From NCBI RefSeq assembly GCF_003597395.2, contig NC_133777.1, forward strand, positions 13,253,403 to 13,317,402: a stretch of DNA of 64,000 bases, read 5' to 3'. Both the position numbers and the translations under genes were made by a program. This stretch comes from Chelonoidis abingdonii. Taxonomy: Eukaryota > Chordata > Testudines > Testudinidae. Under the pieces are notes generated by a model that was not told where the DNA came from, did no database searches, and saw only the letters and a list, made by a program, of their open reading frames with translations. Shown one piece after another: positions 37,001 to 46,712 of this stretch (the stretch's first letter is position 1; every line of letters starts with the position of its first letter).

Positions 37001-39158
37001 ATAATAACTATTGTTATTTATGTAGTGCCACTGTGCACAGCTCCCTCCAATATGTAGTGAAAAACATAGACTTTGTCCCAAAGGGCAGTTACAATACAGA
37101 TTAGACACAGAAGACCAAATCCAATCTCATTCATTTGGGATGGGGGGGGGATTATTTTTGAAAGGCTTTTGAGGGAAATGTGTTTCAAGGAGGGATTTGA
37201 ATTGAGAGGATGGTCATTGACTTCTATGGTCTTTGGTCAGATCTCAGGTGCATAATAAGAAGGAGGTTATTCCAAGAATGCATCTTATTGTGTAACGTGC
37301 CATAAGATCTCTAATTCCATCTTGGAAAGCTGCCACAACTGGGCAGAAGAGAGTTTGGTTTTACTTTATGCCTGAGACATCAAGTTTGGATCTAGATCAA
37401 AATTTTCCACATTTTCTGGGCTGTTTGATTTCGTTCTGGCCCTCTCTCTAAATAGGGCACTTCACTATCAATGAGCCTAAATCCCAGCGATAAACCAAAC
37501 TCAAGACCCTTTTACTCCAGAAGTAAGCTTGCTAATAATTAAGTTTCTTCAACACTAGTGTTATATGCAGCTGGGAATTTAAACTAGGACACAATTTTTC
37601 ATTTCACCCAGATGGTTTGTTCCAATTGTACAATAAGTGAATGCCTTCTGTCCGAAAGAAGCTCAAAGTGCTTACAAGCTGTGCGCCAGATGCTGGACCA
37701 GACAGCAAAGCCCTAGTGAAAGGAATTGGGCAAGCTAATAGAATCCTCAGCCTCAACCCGTAATAGCCAGTTTATAGCTATTATGTAGTAGATTATGGGG
37801 AGGGGAGCAGGCTGCAACCCTTTTCTTCTCTCTATGTGCATCATTTTGGTCCATTGAATCCTGTGTGCAGAGCCACTAGCACTGCCCAACATGCTAATTT
37901 CAATCCAATGGTGAGAGGGACCTTAGAGCTCCACTCCTCTGTTTGCAGCCAGCTTCAGTTTGGATTTTCCACAGCATGGGTTGTCTGTGTGGCAAACATA
38001 AAATTTTCTTTTTGCTGATTTTGGATTCTGCTATATGTGCATAAATGGCTAGAAAAATTGGGCCTACACTTTCTGGTACACCCACAAAGAAGATTCACTT
38101 TCCCCACACTGCCACCAGCAGTGAGAATTGGGTGACGGGAATTAAAGAGATGTCTGAAAGAGAGATTTATATGGTACCATCTTGTCACAGCTCTTAAGTA
38201 GCCCAGGAGAACAGAACCAGAGTTTTTTTCAGGTCGAGAGCAGCATGGAGGCAAAGTAATATGTTTTCATCTTTGCGGTAGGACAGCCTAAATGAGTTTG
38301 CAGGGGAATAGCAGCAGCAGATGTTCATTCCAGCCACTGTGTCAACATCTAAAAATCAGTATGACAGGTAAGTATCACACCCAGAAAGTATCATATTTGA
38401 CAAAGTGACCCTGGAACAGGTGGGTGACTTTAGTTATTTGTTTTTGCTGCATGATAGGTGAGAACTGTCACAGTTCTCTGGAGTTGCTTTTAAAGCCTGT
38501 CATCATTTGATCCTGATCAATTATGACATAGTCCTAAGACAAAGACCTTGAACTTACTCCTCTACATGAGACTGAAATGCCGTTATGTGTAAATGTACAG
38601 CAGCTCAGTGGAGACAGAGCAGATGATATTTTGATAATACGATAGCTCAACTGATCTGAATAAAAAAAATACAAATCTTCCCTATTGGCATACTTAGCAT
38701 GAGACTGTGTCAACTCCTCCCTTTAATTCATGAATTAACAAAGGGAGTAACGACATGCCTGACTTTATTTTAGGTTTAGCTGGTTAGAAATTATTAAATC
38801 AAATTTCAGTTCAGTGTAACCGACTTTTACAGATTTTTTGTTCAGTTGCCAAGTATTAGAATCCTGAACCTTTTCACTGATATGAGACTTTTTAAAAGTA
38901 GTAATTACACTTCTCCTCCTTCCAATCTCTCTTTTGTTTTTGTGTCTCTTTTCCTCTTTCTGTAACTATCCATTCTTTAAATGTGGTTAGGCTGCACCAG
39001 GCTTATTTCTACTTGGCCTGGGCATGAAAAGAGGGCTAGCTGTCTTATCTTTGTATAGTACTTTGGAGAAATACTATGTAAGATAATAGGAAACAGACTG
39101 AAAGTAATAAATGATTCCATATTATACTGTTGTCAATATGACAGGTGTCAAATGAGTC
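31061..39158. other. Long mostly unrecognised stretch, no gene
   Basis: No conserved gene or intact repeat is visible. Frames stay at or below 117 codons and overlap on opposite strands (for example 35350-35982). Pieces that look repeat-derived but unplaced include 31130-31235, 33780-34030 and 32750-32850. An AAT microsatellite lies at 36974-37007, and a candidate 34-bp splice-flanked segment at 38334-38367. 36640-36740 is unique AT-rich DNA with TAAT motifs. Confidence 0.35.
36974..37007 (+). repeat. (AAT)n microsatellite, interrupted
   Basis: About eleven AAT units with one interruption ('aattaat') in the middle. Confidence 0.9.
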
Positions 39159-39272
39159 AGCAAAACACTTAAGCATGGTCTTAATTTTAAGCACATGCTT
39201 AAGTTCATCCTTATGTACATACTAAACTTTCAGTATATGTATGACTTTAAGCATATAGTTAAGTGTTTTGCT
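39159..39272. repeat. Foldback (palindromic) MITE-like element
   Basis: Left arm AGCAAAACACTTAAGCAT (39159-39176) and right arm ATATAGTTAAGTGTTTTGCT (ending 39272) are near-perfect inverses, with further internal inverted motifs (TTTAAGCACATGCTTAAG). A diverged relative is at about 4138-4345 and one arm at about 49540-49575. Confidence 0.6.
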
Positions 39273-40400
39273 AATTTGGAGCAAACAGCAATAAATAGCA
39301 TGTACTAGTTGCTCACTTAGCAATGGACAGCGGTTTCTCAAGTAAAGGTGTGTTAATTAGTGAACTGTTATCAGAATTTGGTTACGAAGGTAATACCAAT
39401 TTTTAAATGAAAATTTGTTCAGCTCATCAGATGCCACTGAAGGAGAAGAAGGAGCCGGTGATAAGCTATTACAGTGTTTACCTGAATGGATTTTGCTTTG
39501 TGCCTTAAACGCTTCTTAGCTTGTTTCAAGGTACAAGGAAAGGAACTCCAGATCTGTTCTGTTAAAGTGTGTGAATAAGGAACATGAGTCAAGTGTCATA
39601 GACTGATGACCTCCTGAACTGGTCAACCAAGCAGTAGTAATTATTATGGCACATAAAAGCTATAAGGAGTCAGACTGAAAGACAAATGCCTAAATATCAT
39701 TCTATTGAAGCATGGCCTTTTAGCGACATTGTTTCAGTGAAGATGTCAAGGATCAGCATCATCCTGGCAGTGGCACCTGCATTTCCATCCTTACGGGGAA
39801 CTGAGTGAAAGCACAACGTCTATCTTATACACAAGAGCTGTTGTTTCTTTTCTTCACCGGGAATTTAAGAAGACTAGCAGATATTTTATGAAGCTGATTG
39901 GAATCCTCCGGTTTTGTTAATGACATTGTTTTGTCTGAGAAAGTCATTCCAGGCTCTGCTTTTTTCAAGTGTCCACATACCAGGCCTCAGAGTTAAGTAT
40001 ACAGAAGGCTTGCTGGGCAGCTGTAGGTGGTCCTCCTACTTGTTAAACATGACAGTTGAATGTATGAATGCATACTAATAGAGTTCAGTTAATCTCCATA
40101 TCATTTAGGAAGCTAATTGGTTGGTAAGCTTTTAAGGGTCAAATACATTACTGCAAACCTTAGCCTGCACTCTGAATCACAAATGGTTAGTAACAATTTG
40201 GATTAACATGCTTCATTCCTTTCCACTATTGATATATACTTACAAAGGATCCATTGCTGCCGAGAATATCTGAGATTTGCAAAGAAAGGGACAAAGCCTG
40301 TAAATAGTTTGCAGACTGGGAGTTGGGGATTGTTGGTTAGGACAGAATGCAAAATGTCATATTTTCAATAATAAGTGATAGCCTTGGGATCTACCTTTTA
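39273..40400. other. Unique sequence, no confirmed gene
   Basis: No repeat or frame of note, except a 26-bp minus-strand micro-exon candidate at 40244-40269. Confidence 0.4.
40244..40269 (-). other. Candidate 26-bp micro-exon
   Basis: On the minus strand, acceptor 'cctttctttgcaaatctcag' precedes ATATTCTCGGCAGCAATGGA plus six bases, then a strong donor GTAAGTAT. Entered with one base carried over, it encodes eight codons (ILGSNGSF) and exits in phase 0. This fits the exit phase of the upstream minus-strand candidate at 48999-49068, a 1-in-3 coincidence. Purely inferential. Confidence 0.15.
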
Positions 40401-40646
40401 GGGTATGTCAACACTACCCGCAGGATCGGCAGGCAGCGATCAAGCCAGCAGGGGTCGATTTATCGTGTCTCAACCCCTGAGCGCTCTCCCGTTGACTCCT
40501 GTACTCCACCGCCTCGAGAGGTTCAGGCAGAGTCTACGGGTGAAGACACCACGGTAAGTCGATCTAAGTACATCGACTTCAGCTACGTTATTCACATAGC
40601 TGAAGTTGCATAACTTAGATCGATCCCCCCCAGTGTAGACCAGGCT
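40401..40646 (-). mobile_element. Harbinger-type MITE (GGTCTACACTA termini), copy 2
   Basis: The left end GGGTATGTCAACACTA and right end GTGTAGACCAGGCT match the inverted ends of the 21137-21434 copy, in opposite orientation. It is flanked by TTA on both sides (40398-40400, 40647-40649), the same 3-bp duplication seen at copy 1. The interior shares 'cttcagctacgttattc' and 'catagctgaagttg'. The 88-codon frame here is non-genic. Confidence 0.75.
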
Positions 40647-40829
40647 TTAGTTAGATTTGGAGCTGGATTAACTCTGTATGGGGTGAAATTAGCCCCTACT
40701 TCTGTTCACATATTAACCATAAACAGACTTTAGTTTTAATATGTTCAATGTTTGGATGAATGGTTTATTCAGACATAGCAAAAGGTATCTATCTAAACAA
40801 GACACTTCACTGCATATGTTTCTCCCTCT

Positions 40830-40950
40830 GGAGAAAGGATGAGAGAACAAACTACACATGATATAAGGCACAGTCACATTGTTTAAAGCACTACTAGAAG
40901 GCATTCAGATACTATGGTGACGAGCAGAATAGAATAGAATAGACATATTT
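40830..40950 (+). mobile_element. LINE 3'-end fragment with GAATA tail
   Basis: The blocks 'ggatgagagaacaaac', 'cagtcacattg', 'actactagaaggcattcaga' and a terminal AGAATAGAATAGAATAGA repeat are colinear with the 3' UTR at 51225-51352 of the L2/CR1-like relic. This is therefore a 3' fragment of the same LINE family, ending in its short tandem tail. Confidence 0.6.
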
Positions 40951-42243
40951 TTGCCTATCGGTGTCCCAAAACTATTCACTCTGCCTATTGCTATAGCATT
41001 TGTTACTCACAATTTGCTATTTATATCGTGTGATTGGTTACCGACTATTCATATAATTTTGATGTCATCAGAAATATCTATGCCATGTGTTTTAAGATGT
41101 TCTGCTTAACAACCCATCTCTCTTAACAGGTTTTACACTGATGCCTACACCTCAGAGGCCTGCTGTTGTAGTGCCTCCCCACAAGAGGACTTGCTCGCTC
41201 AATTGCTCCTGTAGCATGGCTTCCCAAATGCTGGATTTTTCTGACAAGTTTCTTAGAGCTGATAAAAGTCTTGTTGAAATCCCGGTGAAATATACCCACT
41301 GCCTTGAAGCCAAAGAACTTAGTCACGTATATCTGGTTTTTGTACACCTCATCCAGGGAAAGACTTAACATTCTCTAACAAAACCCCACTAGTTTATCTT
41401 ATATATATGAGTCTAAAATTGTCCCTGGAAATGGAATCAGAATTAAAAATGTCTAGATGCCTATTGCTTCTCTCATTTCTTTTTCTGAATAGTGGACGCA
41501 GCTTTGTCATTGTCTGTCTTCTTCCCTTTTTCCTATTGACATTCAAGTGTTAAGCAAAAATTCATGAAAACATGCCTTGGGCAATGCCAATTCCTTGCGT
41601 AACTCACATAGTAGCCTAGAATGACCCCCATCCTGTTATGGTGACTTATTCATGTTTGTTCTGTCTAGAGCATGCTGTACCATTTCCCTCCATGATCTGG
41701 AAGATGTCTTGCATGTCCTCTCTGTTTATGATCAGACTATCCTCAGATATTTCCTCTATCACATTATGATTCATCGTTTGGATTAGACATAAAACGGAGG
41801 TCCTGACCACTTGTGGTCATTAAAAATCCTCTGGCAATTTTCACAAGAGTAAGGGTGATTAAACCCCCGTGTCCTGGCCAAATTCCAACTTGAGTAATTA
41901 TATTCTGCCTACCAGAAATCCCTCCTGCAGTTTCAATGGCCATGTTGTTTTCTACTTCCTGTCTTAAACTTTTGAGCAATATTGTTGAGTGCTGTTGAAT
42001 AGGTATTGCTTTTCACTCCAAGCCATGCATAGCAACATTTCAGTGGTGGACAAAGTGATCTTTATACATGCTTTGTACATTAATTTATTATGCTCTTTGG
42101 GATCTGTTGGGCTGAAAGGCAGTATTTGTAAAGATGCCCCCCAAATGCATGTCCCATTCCTCTATTATCTCTTTATCCTGTCATAGAATGACACTGGATT
42201 TGTTCATAAGTGGCTCTGTTTTCTCCTTAACTTTCCCTTTGCC
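40951..42243. other. Unique sequence, no confirmed gene
   Basis: A 75-codon plus frame (41141-41368) follows an acceptor-like 'catctctcttaacag' (ending 41130), but no domain is recognised, no good donor follows, and an 82-codon frame lies opposite. No repeat was recognised. Confidence 0.35.
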
Positions 42244-42367
42244 TAGGGTGAGCAGACAGAAAGTGTGAAAAATCAGGACGGGTGGTGGGGGGTAATAGGT
42301 GCCTATATAAGAGAGAGCCCCAAATATTGGGGCTGTCCCTAGAAATTCAGGACATCTGGTCACCCTA
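42244..42367. mobile_element. hAT-type MITE (TAGGGTGACCAGA termini), copy 2
   Basis: A 124-bp copy with ends TAGGGTGAGCAGA and TCTGGTCACCCTA. The flanking octamers cctttgcc (42236-42243) and cctttgtc (42368-42375) match at 7 of 8 positions, confirming the 8-bp duplication seen at copy 1 (6579-6701). Same orientation as copy 1. Confidence 0.8.
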
Positions 42368-43650
42368 CCTTTGTCTCAATGTAGTTACAGAATAGGTATT
42401 CTCATTTCTGGGTCTGTTTTTTTGCAAGATTCCACTATTTCCTCATAGCCACCCCGACTCCTTCATTCTGCTCTGTTATATTTCTTGTACTACTTTTTTT
42501 TACAGAAGCTATGGAATTATCGGGGTCAGACCCACAGCCGCTGTAAGCTGGCACTGGTCTATTGACCTCAGCAGAGCTATGCCAATTTACATCATCTGAC
42601 CATCTAGACCATGGACTTTTTACGCAGATGGAGATTTTTAATTGAAATGCAGGTGTCTTGTTTTCCCATAATAATCTGAATGAAACTCTTCATAATGATT
42701 TCTTTCCCATAGTCACTCTGGAAACATTCCGTAATCCATAGATTACAGGATAATTCTTGCTTTTTTGTGGGCCCTATACTCTATTAGCACAATTTATCGT
42801 GTTTTAATTTTATTTTAATAATGATTTGCTATGTTGCATCACAGCATGACAAGGGTGTATTATGCATGAAGGATGGGTTCTTCAAAGATGCCTAAATCCA
42901 TTAGGTGTCTTTGAAAATCCCACCCTAAATTATTATAATCACAAGGAGCCTACTACTATGAGTGTTATACAGAGGCGTTGTTATAACAGAGGTGTAAAAG
43001 AAGTTAATGTGCTCGAGTTGGGATCTAAGACAAGTAGCATTATTAGAAGAGAGAGCCAGAACTTTGGAATAGTTAACTTTTTGAACTACAGGATAGTGTG
43101 GATTTGAATTCCCAGTTCTGAGCCACTCTCTAGCACTATTTTGTTGACAGGTTTGGTCCACAAGTGAAAGGAATCAAGTGTTCCAGGTACCTAGCCTCCA
43201 TGTTGCGAGCAAAGATCCCTGCCAGTCAAGACAGTGTAACTCTTGTAAGGTCAGCTGACTTCAGAAGACTTGCATCCTTTGAGCCCAAAAACTCATGAGA
43301 ACTGCTCACAAGATTTCTGAGCCCTAATCCCGATAGGTTAGGGCTCAGAATCTTCAAACTGAAACAGATTCAAACCTTGCCCCCTAGGCTCATTTCTACC
43401 TATTGCTAGAACCTTGTTTCAAAATTGAAGTCGTGAGAAAATTGTCTAGGTTTCATTTTTTCTTAAAAACTTGAAACTCAGCCCAAGATTACAGACAGGT
43501 TCTCTAAGGTTTAAAACCTTTCAAGTGCAGCTGGGCCCTCTTTTGAGTCAAACTGAGCTAATTTACAGTTTTGCATTGAAAACATATGAACTTTGTGGGT
43601 TTGCCATGGTTCCAATGTGAAACCAGGTGAAACTCATTAGAAGGTTAAAG
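42368..43650. other. Unique sequence with foldback remnants, no gene
   Basis: 42520-42606 looks like a decayed foldback ('agctggcactggtc' and 'gccaatttacatcatc'). The compact palindrome at 42875-42923 is listed separately. Frames of 78-81 codons overlap on opposite strands at 42862-43161 and are not genic. Confidence 0.4.
42875..42923. repeat. Compact palindrome (foldback remnant)
   Basis: GGGTTCTTCAAAGATGCCTAA and, after a seven-base loop, TTAGGTGTCTTTGAAAATCCC form a near-perfect hairpin. It is related to the longer element at 16057-16156. Confidence 0.6.
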
Positions 43651-43856
43651 CACAGGACTGGGAAATGAATTTTGCCGATTCTATTCCTGGGTCTGCTTTG
43701 GAGGCTTCCTATGTGACCTGGGACAAGTCACTGCATCTCTCTTTGTGTCAGTTTCTCCATCAGTAAAATGGGTATAACATGATTTAGCTGCCTCATTGGA
43801 GGGATGTAAGCCTAACTTGGTTAGTTAAATGGTTTGTAAATGGTTTGAAACCCTCA
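43651..43856 (+). mobile_element. MIR-type SINE
   Basis: Full-length MIR order: 'cacaggactgggaaatg' entry, 'tctattcctgggtctgc', 'tgtgacctgggacaagtcac', 'gtcagtttctccatc' then 'agtaaaatgggtataac', and 'gctgcctcattggaggg' 3' part. Better preserved than the other MIRs here. Confidence 0.75.
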
Positions 43857-46138
43857 GATGGAAGACATTATAGGCCTTTTCCCACTGGGCTTCATTTTGA
43901 GATCCTACAGTGAAAGTTGGGATAGGCAGAGAAAGATACAAACTGACACTGAGTGAAACCAAATCAAATATTTGTGGGTACCTCCAGGAAGCAAAACAAC
44001 TGAATTTTATCCTGCTCTGTGAGTCAGACACAGACTACTTCTTGTAACAGAATGCGCTGTGGAGAACATAAAGGTTACGGTCAATTTTTATTAAAATTGT
44101 CTTTATCAGAGTCAGGCTTAAATTTCTGCCCTTGAACTGGTAGAGAATCTCTCCTTTTCACGAGCTACAGTGACAAGACAGCAGCGGACTTATTTGTTAG
44201 CAGATTTCTCCAGAAAGCCATCTATTAATGCCTGGGATTGAGTTTTTCAAGGTCACTAGCTCTTTAGTAACCTACCATCATCTTCTTTTAATTCGGTTTG
44301 TGAATCCTTGGCCTTCCTCCTCCCTTACATGCACTTTCCCCCTCTTTCTGTTCTGTTAAAGGCAGACATTACAGCTTTAAGATTTTAAGACCTTTCCCAG
44401 ATGGAAAAGGTCATTTGTCTTTCACTACTCAACACTTTCTTCATGAGTTCATTTAAACATTGCCAGACATCAGAGGAACAGAAATCAGCTGTACAGTTAT
44501 CTTTTTCTTATTCCCTTTGTATGTAGGTGGCAAATGAGTCTGGAACAAAACTGTTTTGGTTCCCATAGCAATTCACAATGTGTGCTTACCATAATACTGT
44601 ACTCTTCCCACTCCTTATCTACACCTGTTGTTTCTTTCTTTGCTTCTATTAGTTAACAACGGTAACATCAGCATTATTTTGGATGGCATTAGATAGACTA
44701 TTCCCCAGGTTGTTTGTGGTTTCTGTCTGTTAGCCGTTAGGAAAGGATGTACCCTTAATCTAAATAGTAGAAAGCTGACACTTTATTAATTATCTTCTTC
44801 CAATTGAAGCCTTAATGAGAAGTTAATTAAAGGGATGATACTATACGGCATCTGCTAATCTTGGTGCATTATTTTATATGAAAGCAGTCATCAGAATTAG
44901 TCATGTGCATTATCTTGCTGTGTGTGGTCTGGACTGAAATGGTGTGTCTGATTCCATTCAGCTACAGTGGGTATAGTTAAGATACACGTTTGATGAGTTA
45001 CTCAGTTGAATCATATTTTGAGAGTTTGTCCCTCTCCCTATCTGTCTGTATCTCTAGGCTCAGCGTCAAGGGACCATTAAAAGCTTTCAGCTTCACTTTG
45101 TAGTGTGTCTGAAATGAGTAAAGTGACAGAAGTCATCCTTTCCCATGAGTTAACAGGAGCAGCTGCTGAAATGTCCATTGGCTTAGTGTTAGCTGGCATT
45201 ATGTAACCTTGTAGCATTTCATTCCATTTTGGTGTGGAGAACACTGGTTCTGCATCTGGCTGCTGGGGGTGTCTGCTTGAATCAGAGCTATGACCATCAG
45301 AACATGCAGCTCGACAAAGATAAAGAGAGCCATTGTCTTCCCATCCAGTGACAGGAGAGACACATTGCTTGCAAAAGGACTTGTGCCAAGCTAAAGAGCA
45401 CTACTCAGTCAGTCAGGGAATCAGAGGATCCCCTGGTTCATGCACTGTGGCTGCTCTGATATTCAGAAAGCTGTTGTTCACTGCAGGTATTGTATCTGGT
45501 AATGCTTCTTTAATTCTTTCCTTCTTTCTTCTGTTTCCTTTTACTCTTGTCCTAAGACATGTGCCAGGTATAGTTGAGTCTGAGAAAGTAACTTGTGGAT
45601 CCTTCTTTCATTCTGGGTGGCCAATAAACTCCTCCTTGTTTCATCCTCTCCTGCAGAGGAGGCAGATGCAGTCACTAATTTCAGGCAAGGAAGATGGCCT
45701 AATGATCCCTCTTCAAGGTCAATGTTGTTGCATAAATCATCTAGTAGTGGTTGCTATAAGAGCAGCGCAGTTAACCAGAGACTGAGTGGTGTAGTGTTAC
45801 AAAGCAGGGCATGCAAGTTGCCTGCTTAAATCACTGAAGCATTTTAATTGACATTCGCTGACTCTCCCTTCTTCTCCATGCTGTATGTAGTTGAGTGAGT
45901 GCCGCTGGTGCTGGTCTTGGAGGTCGTTCTGTGAGCATTGCTATCACTTCTGCATTTGGCTGTTTCAACAGTACAGTCCTGTAGAATTTATCTGGAAACT
46001 TTATCTATTCGCTGCTAAGGGGCAAATGGAGGAACACTGTCATTTGTTCATGCACCAGGGAGAACTGTGAGTTAGCCTAGCTCAAGTGAGAGCAGTTGGA
46101 CTGTGAAATAACACTGGTGCTGCACTCACTCATGTTGG
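43857..46138. other. Unique sequence, no confirmed gene
   Basis: Contains the longest open frame of the window (45333-45785, 150 codons), with no recognisable domain and a second frame overlapping its 3' half. An acceptor-like 'catcctctcctgcag' ends at 45656, but the only nearby donor is a non-canonical GC site. 44790-44890 is unique AT-rich DNA with TTAATTA motifs. Confidence 0.35.
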
Positions 46139-46217
46139 CAGTAAGACTTCTGGTGGCCCATCCCATGGTTCTTGGTGGTGCAGTAAGACTTCTGGTGGCC
46201 CATCCCATGGTTCTTGG
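46139..46217 (+). repeat. 42-bp tandem duplication (1.9 copies)
   Basis: The unit CAGTAAGACTTCTGGTGGCC through CATGGTTCTTGG begins at 46139 and again at 46181. The second copy lacks the last five bases of the 42-bp unit. The shared 37 bases are identical, so the duplication is recent. Confidence 0.9.
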
Positions 46218-46604
46218 AGCCACTGAATGAATTCTTTCCCAGTGAATTGTGGGGAAAGTAGTCTGTACATTTTGGGCACACGGAGAATTGTGGGAAGGCT
46301 TTGGAGAACGTAAAGCCCTTAGATGGTGCTAGCCTGGATCCACAGTACAGAGTGGTATTGTTAGCAACTAATGGAGTTGTGCTCACTTGAATTTTAGACT
46401 ATCACTCCATTTGGGCCAGTCTAATCTAGTTAAAAGCGTCACCACACATTGATTAAGGGTTGGTGTGTGTGGAAGGGATTGAGTTAGGGACAACACTCGA
46501 GTGATAATATGTTAACTTTGCAGTGAAGACAAGCACATTGTGTTTATGGGATTCGTGCTTCTAAACCTCTGAGGGGATTTTGCAGATCTCTCTCTTTCCC
46601 TCAG
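46218..46604. other. Unique sequence, no gene recognised
   Basis: Holds a short internal near-repeat ('gaattgtgggg' and 'gaattgtgggaagg' at 46243 and 46284). The 86-codon minus frame spans the tandem duplication and is not genic. Confidence 0.4.
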
Positions 46605-46712
46605 ACCCAAACATCTACCATATCTGGAAACAAAAAAGGCATCTCTCTAAAGATGTTTCAGACATCCCATGATGGTTTAGTTAGCTTCAGCAATCCACTA
46701 AACTGCCAGTAG
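46605..46712 (+). other. Candidate exon with terminal in-frame stop
   Basis: A very good acceptor ('gatctctctctttccctcag', ending 46604) is followed by exactly 108 bases and a strong donor GTAAGTAT (from 46713). One frame is open for 35 codons, beginning TQTSTISGNKKG and ending SNPLNCQ, with a TAG stop as the last three bases of the segment; the other two frames close early. It could be a lncRNA exon, an alternative exon introducing a stop, or chance. The peptide is not recognised. Confidence 0.25.

Noticed and set aside
41131..41370. Exon following 'catctctcttaacag'
   Set aside because: The acceptor is good, but there is no adequate donor, an equally long frame lies on the other strand, and the peptide shows no recognisable domain.
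45333..45785. Longest open frame (150 codons)
   Set aside because: No recognisable domain, overlapped by another frame, in AT-rich unique DNA without a coherent splice structure. A single 150-codon frame is expected by chance in 64 kb.
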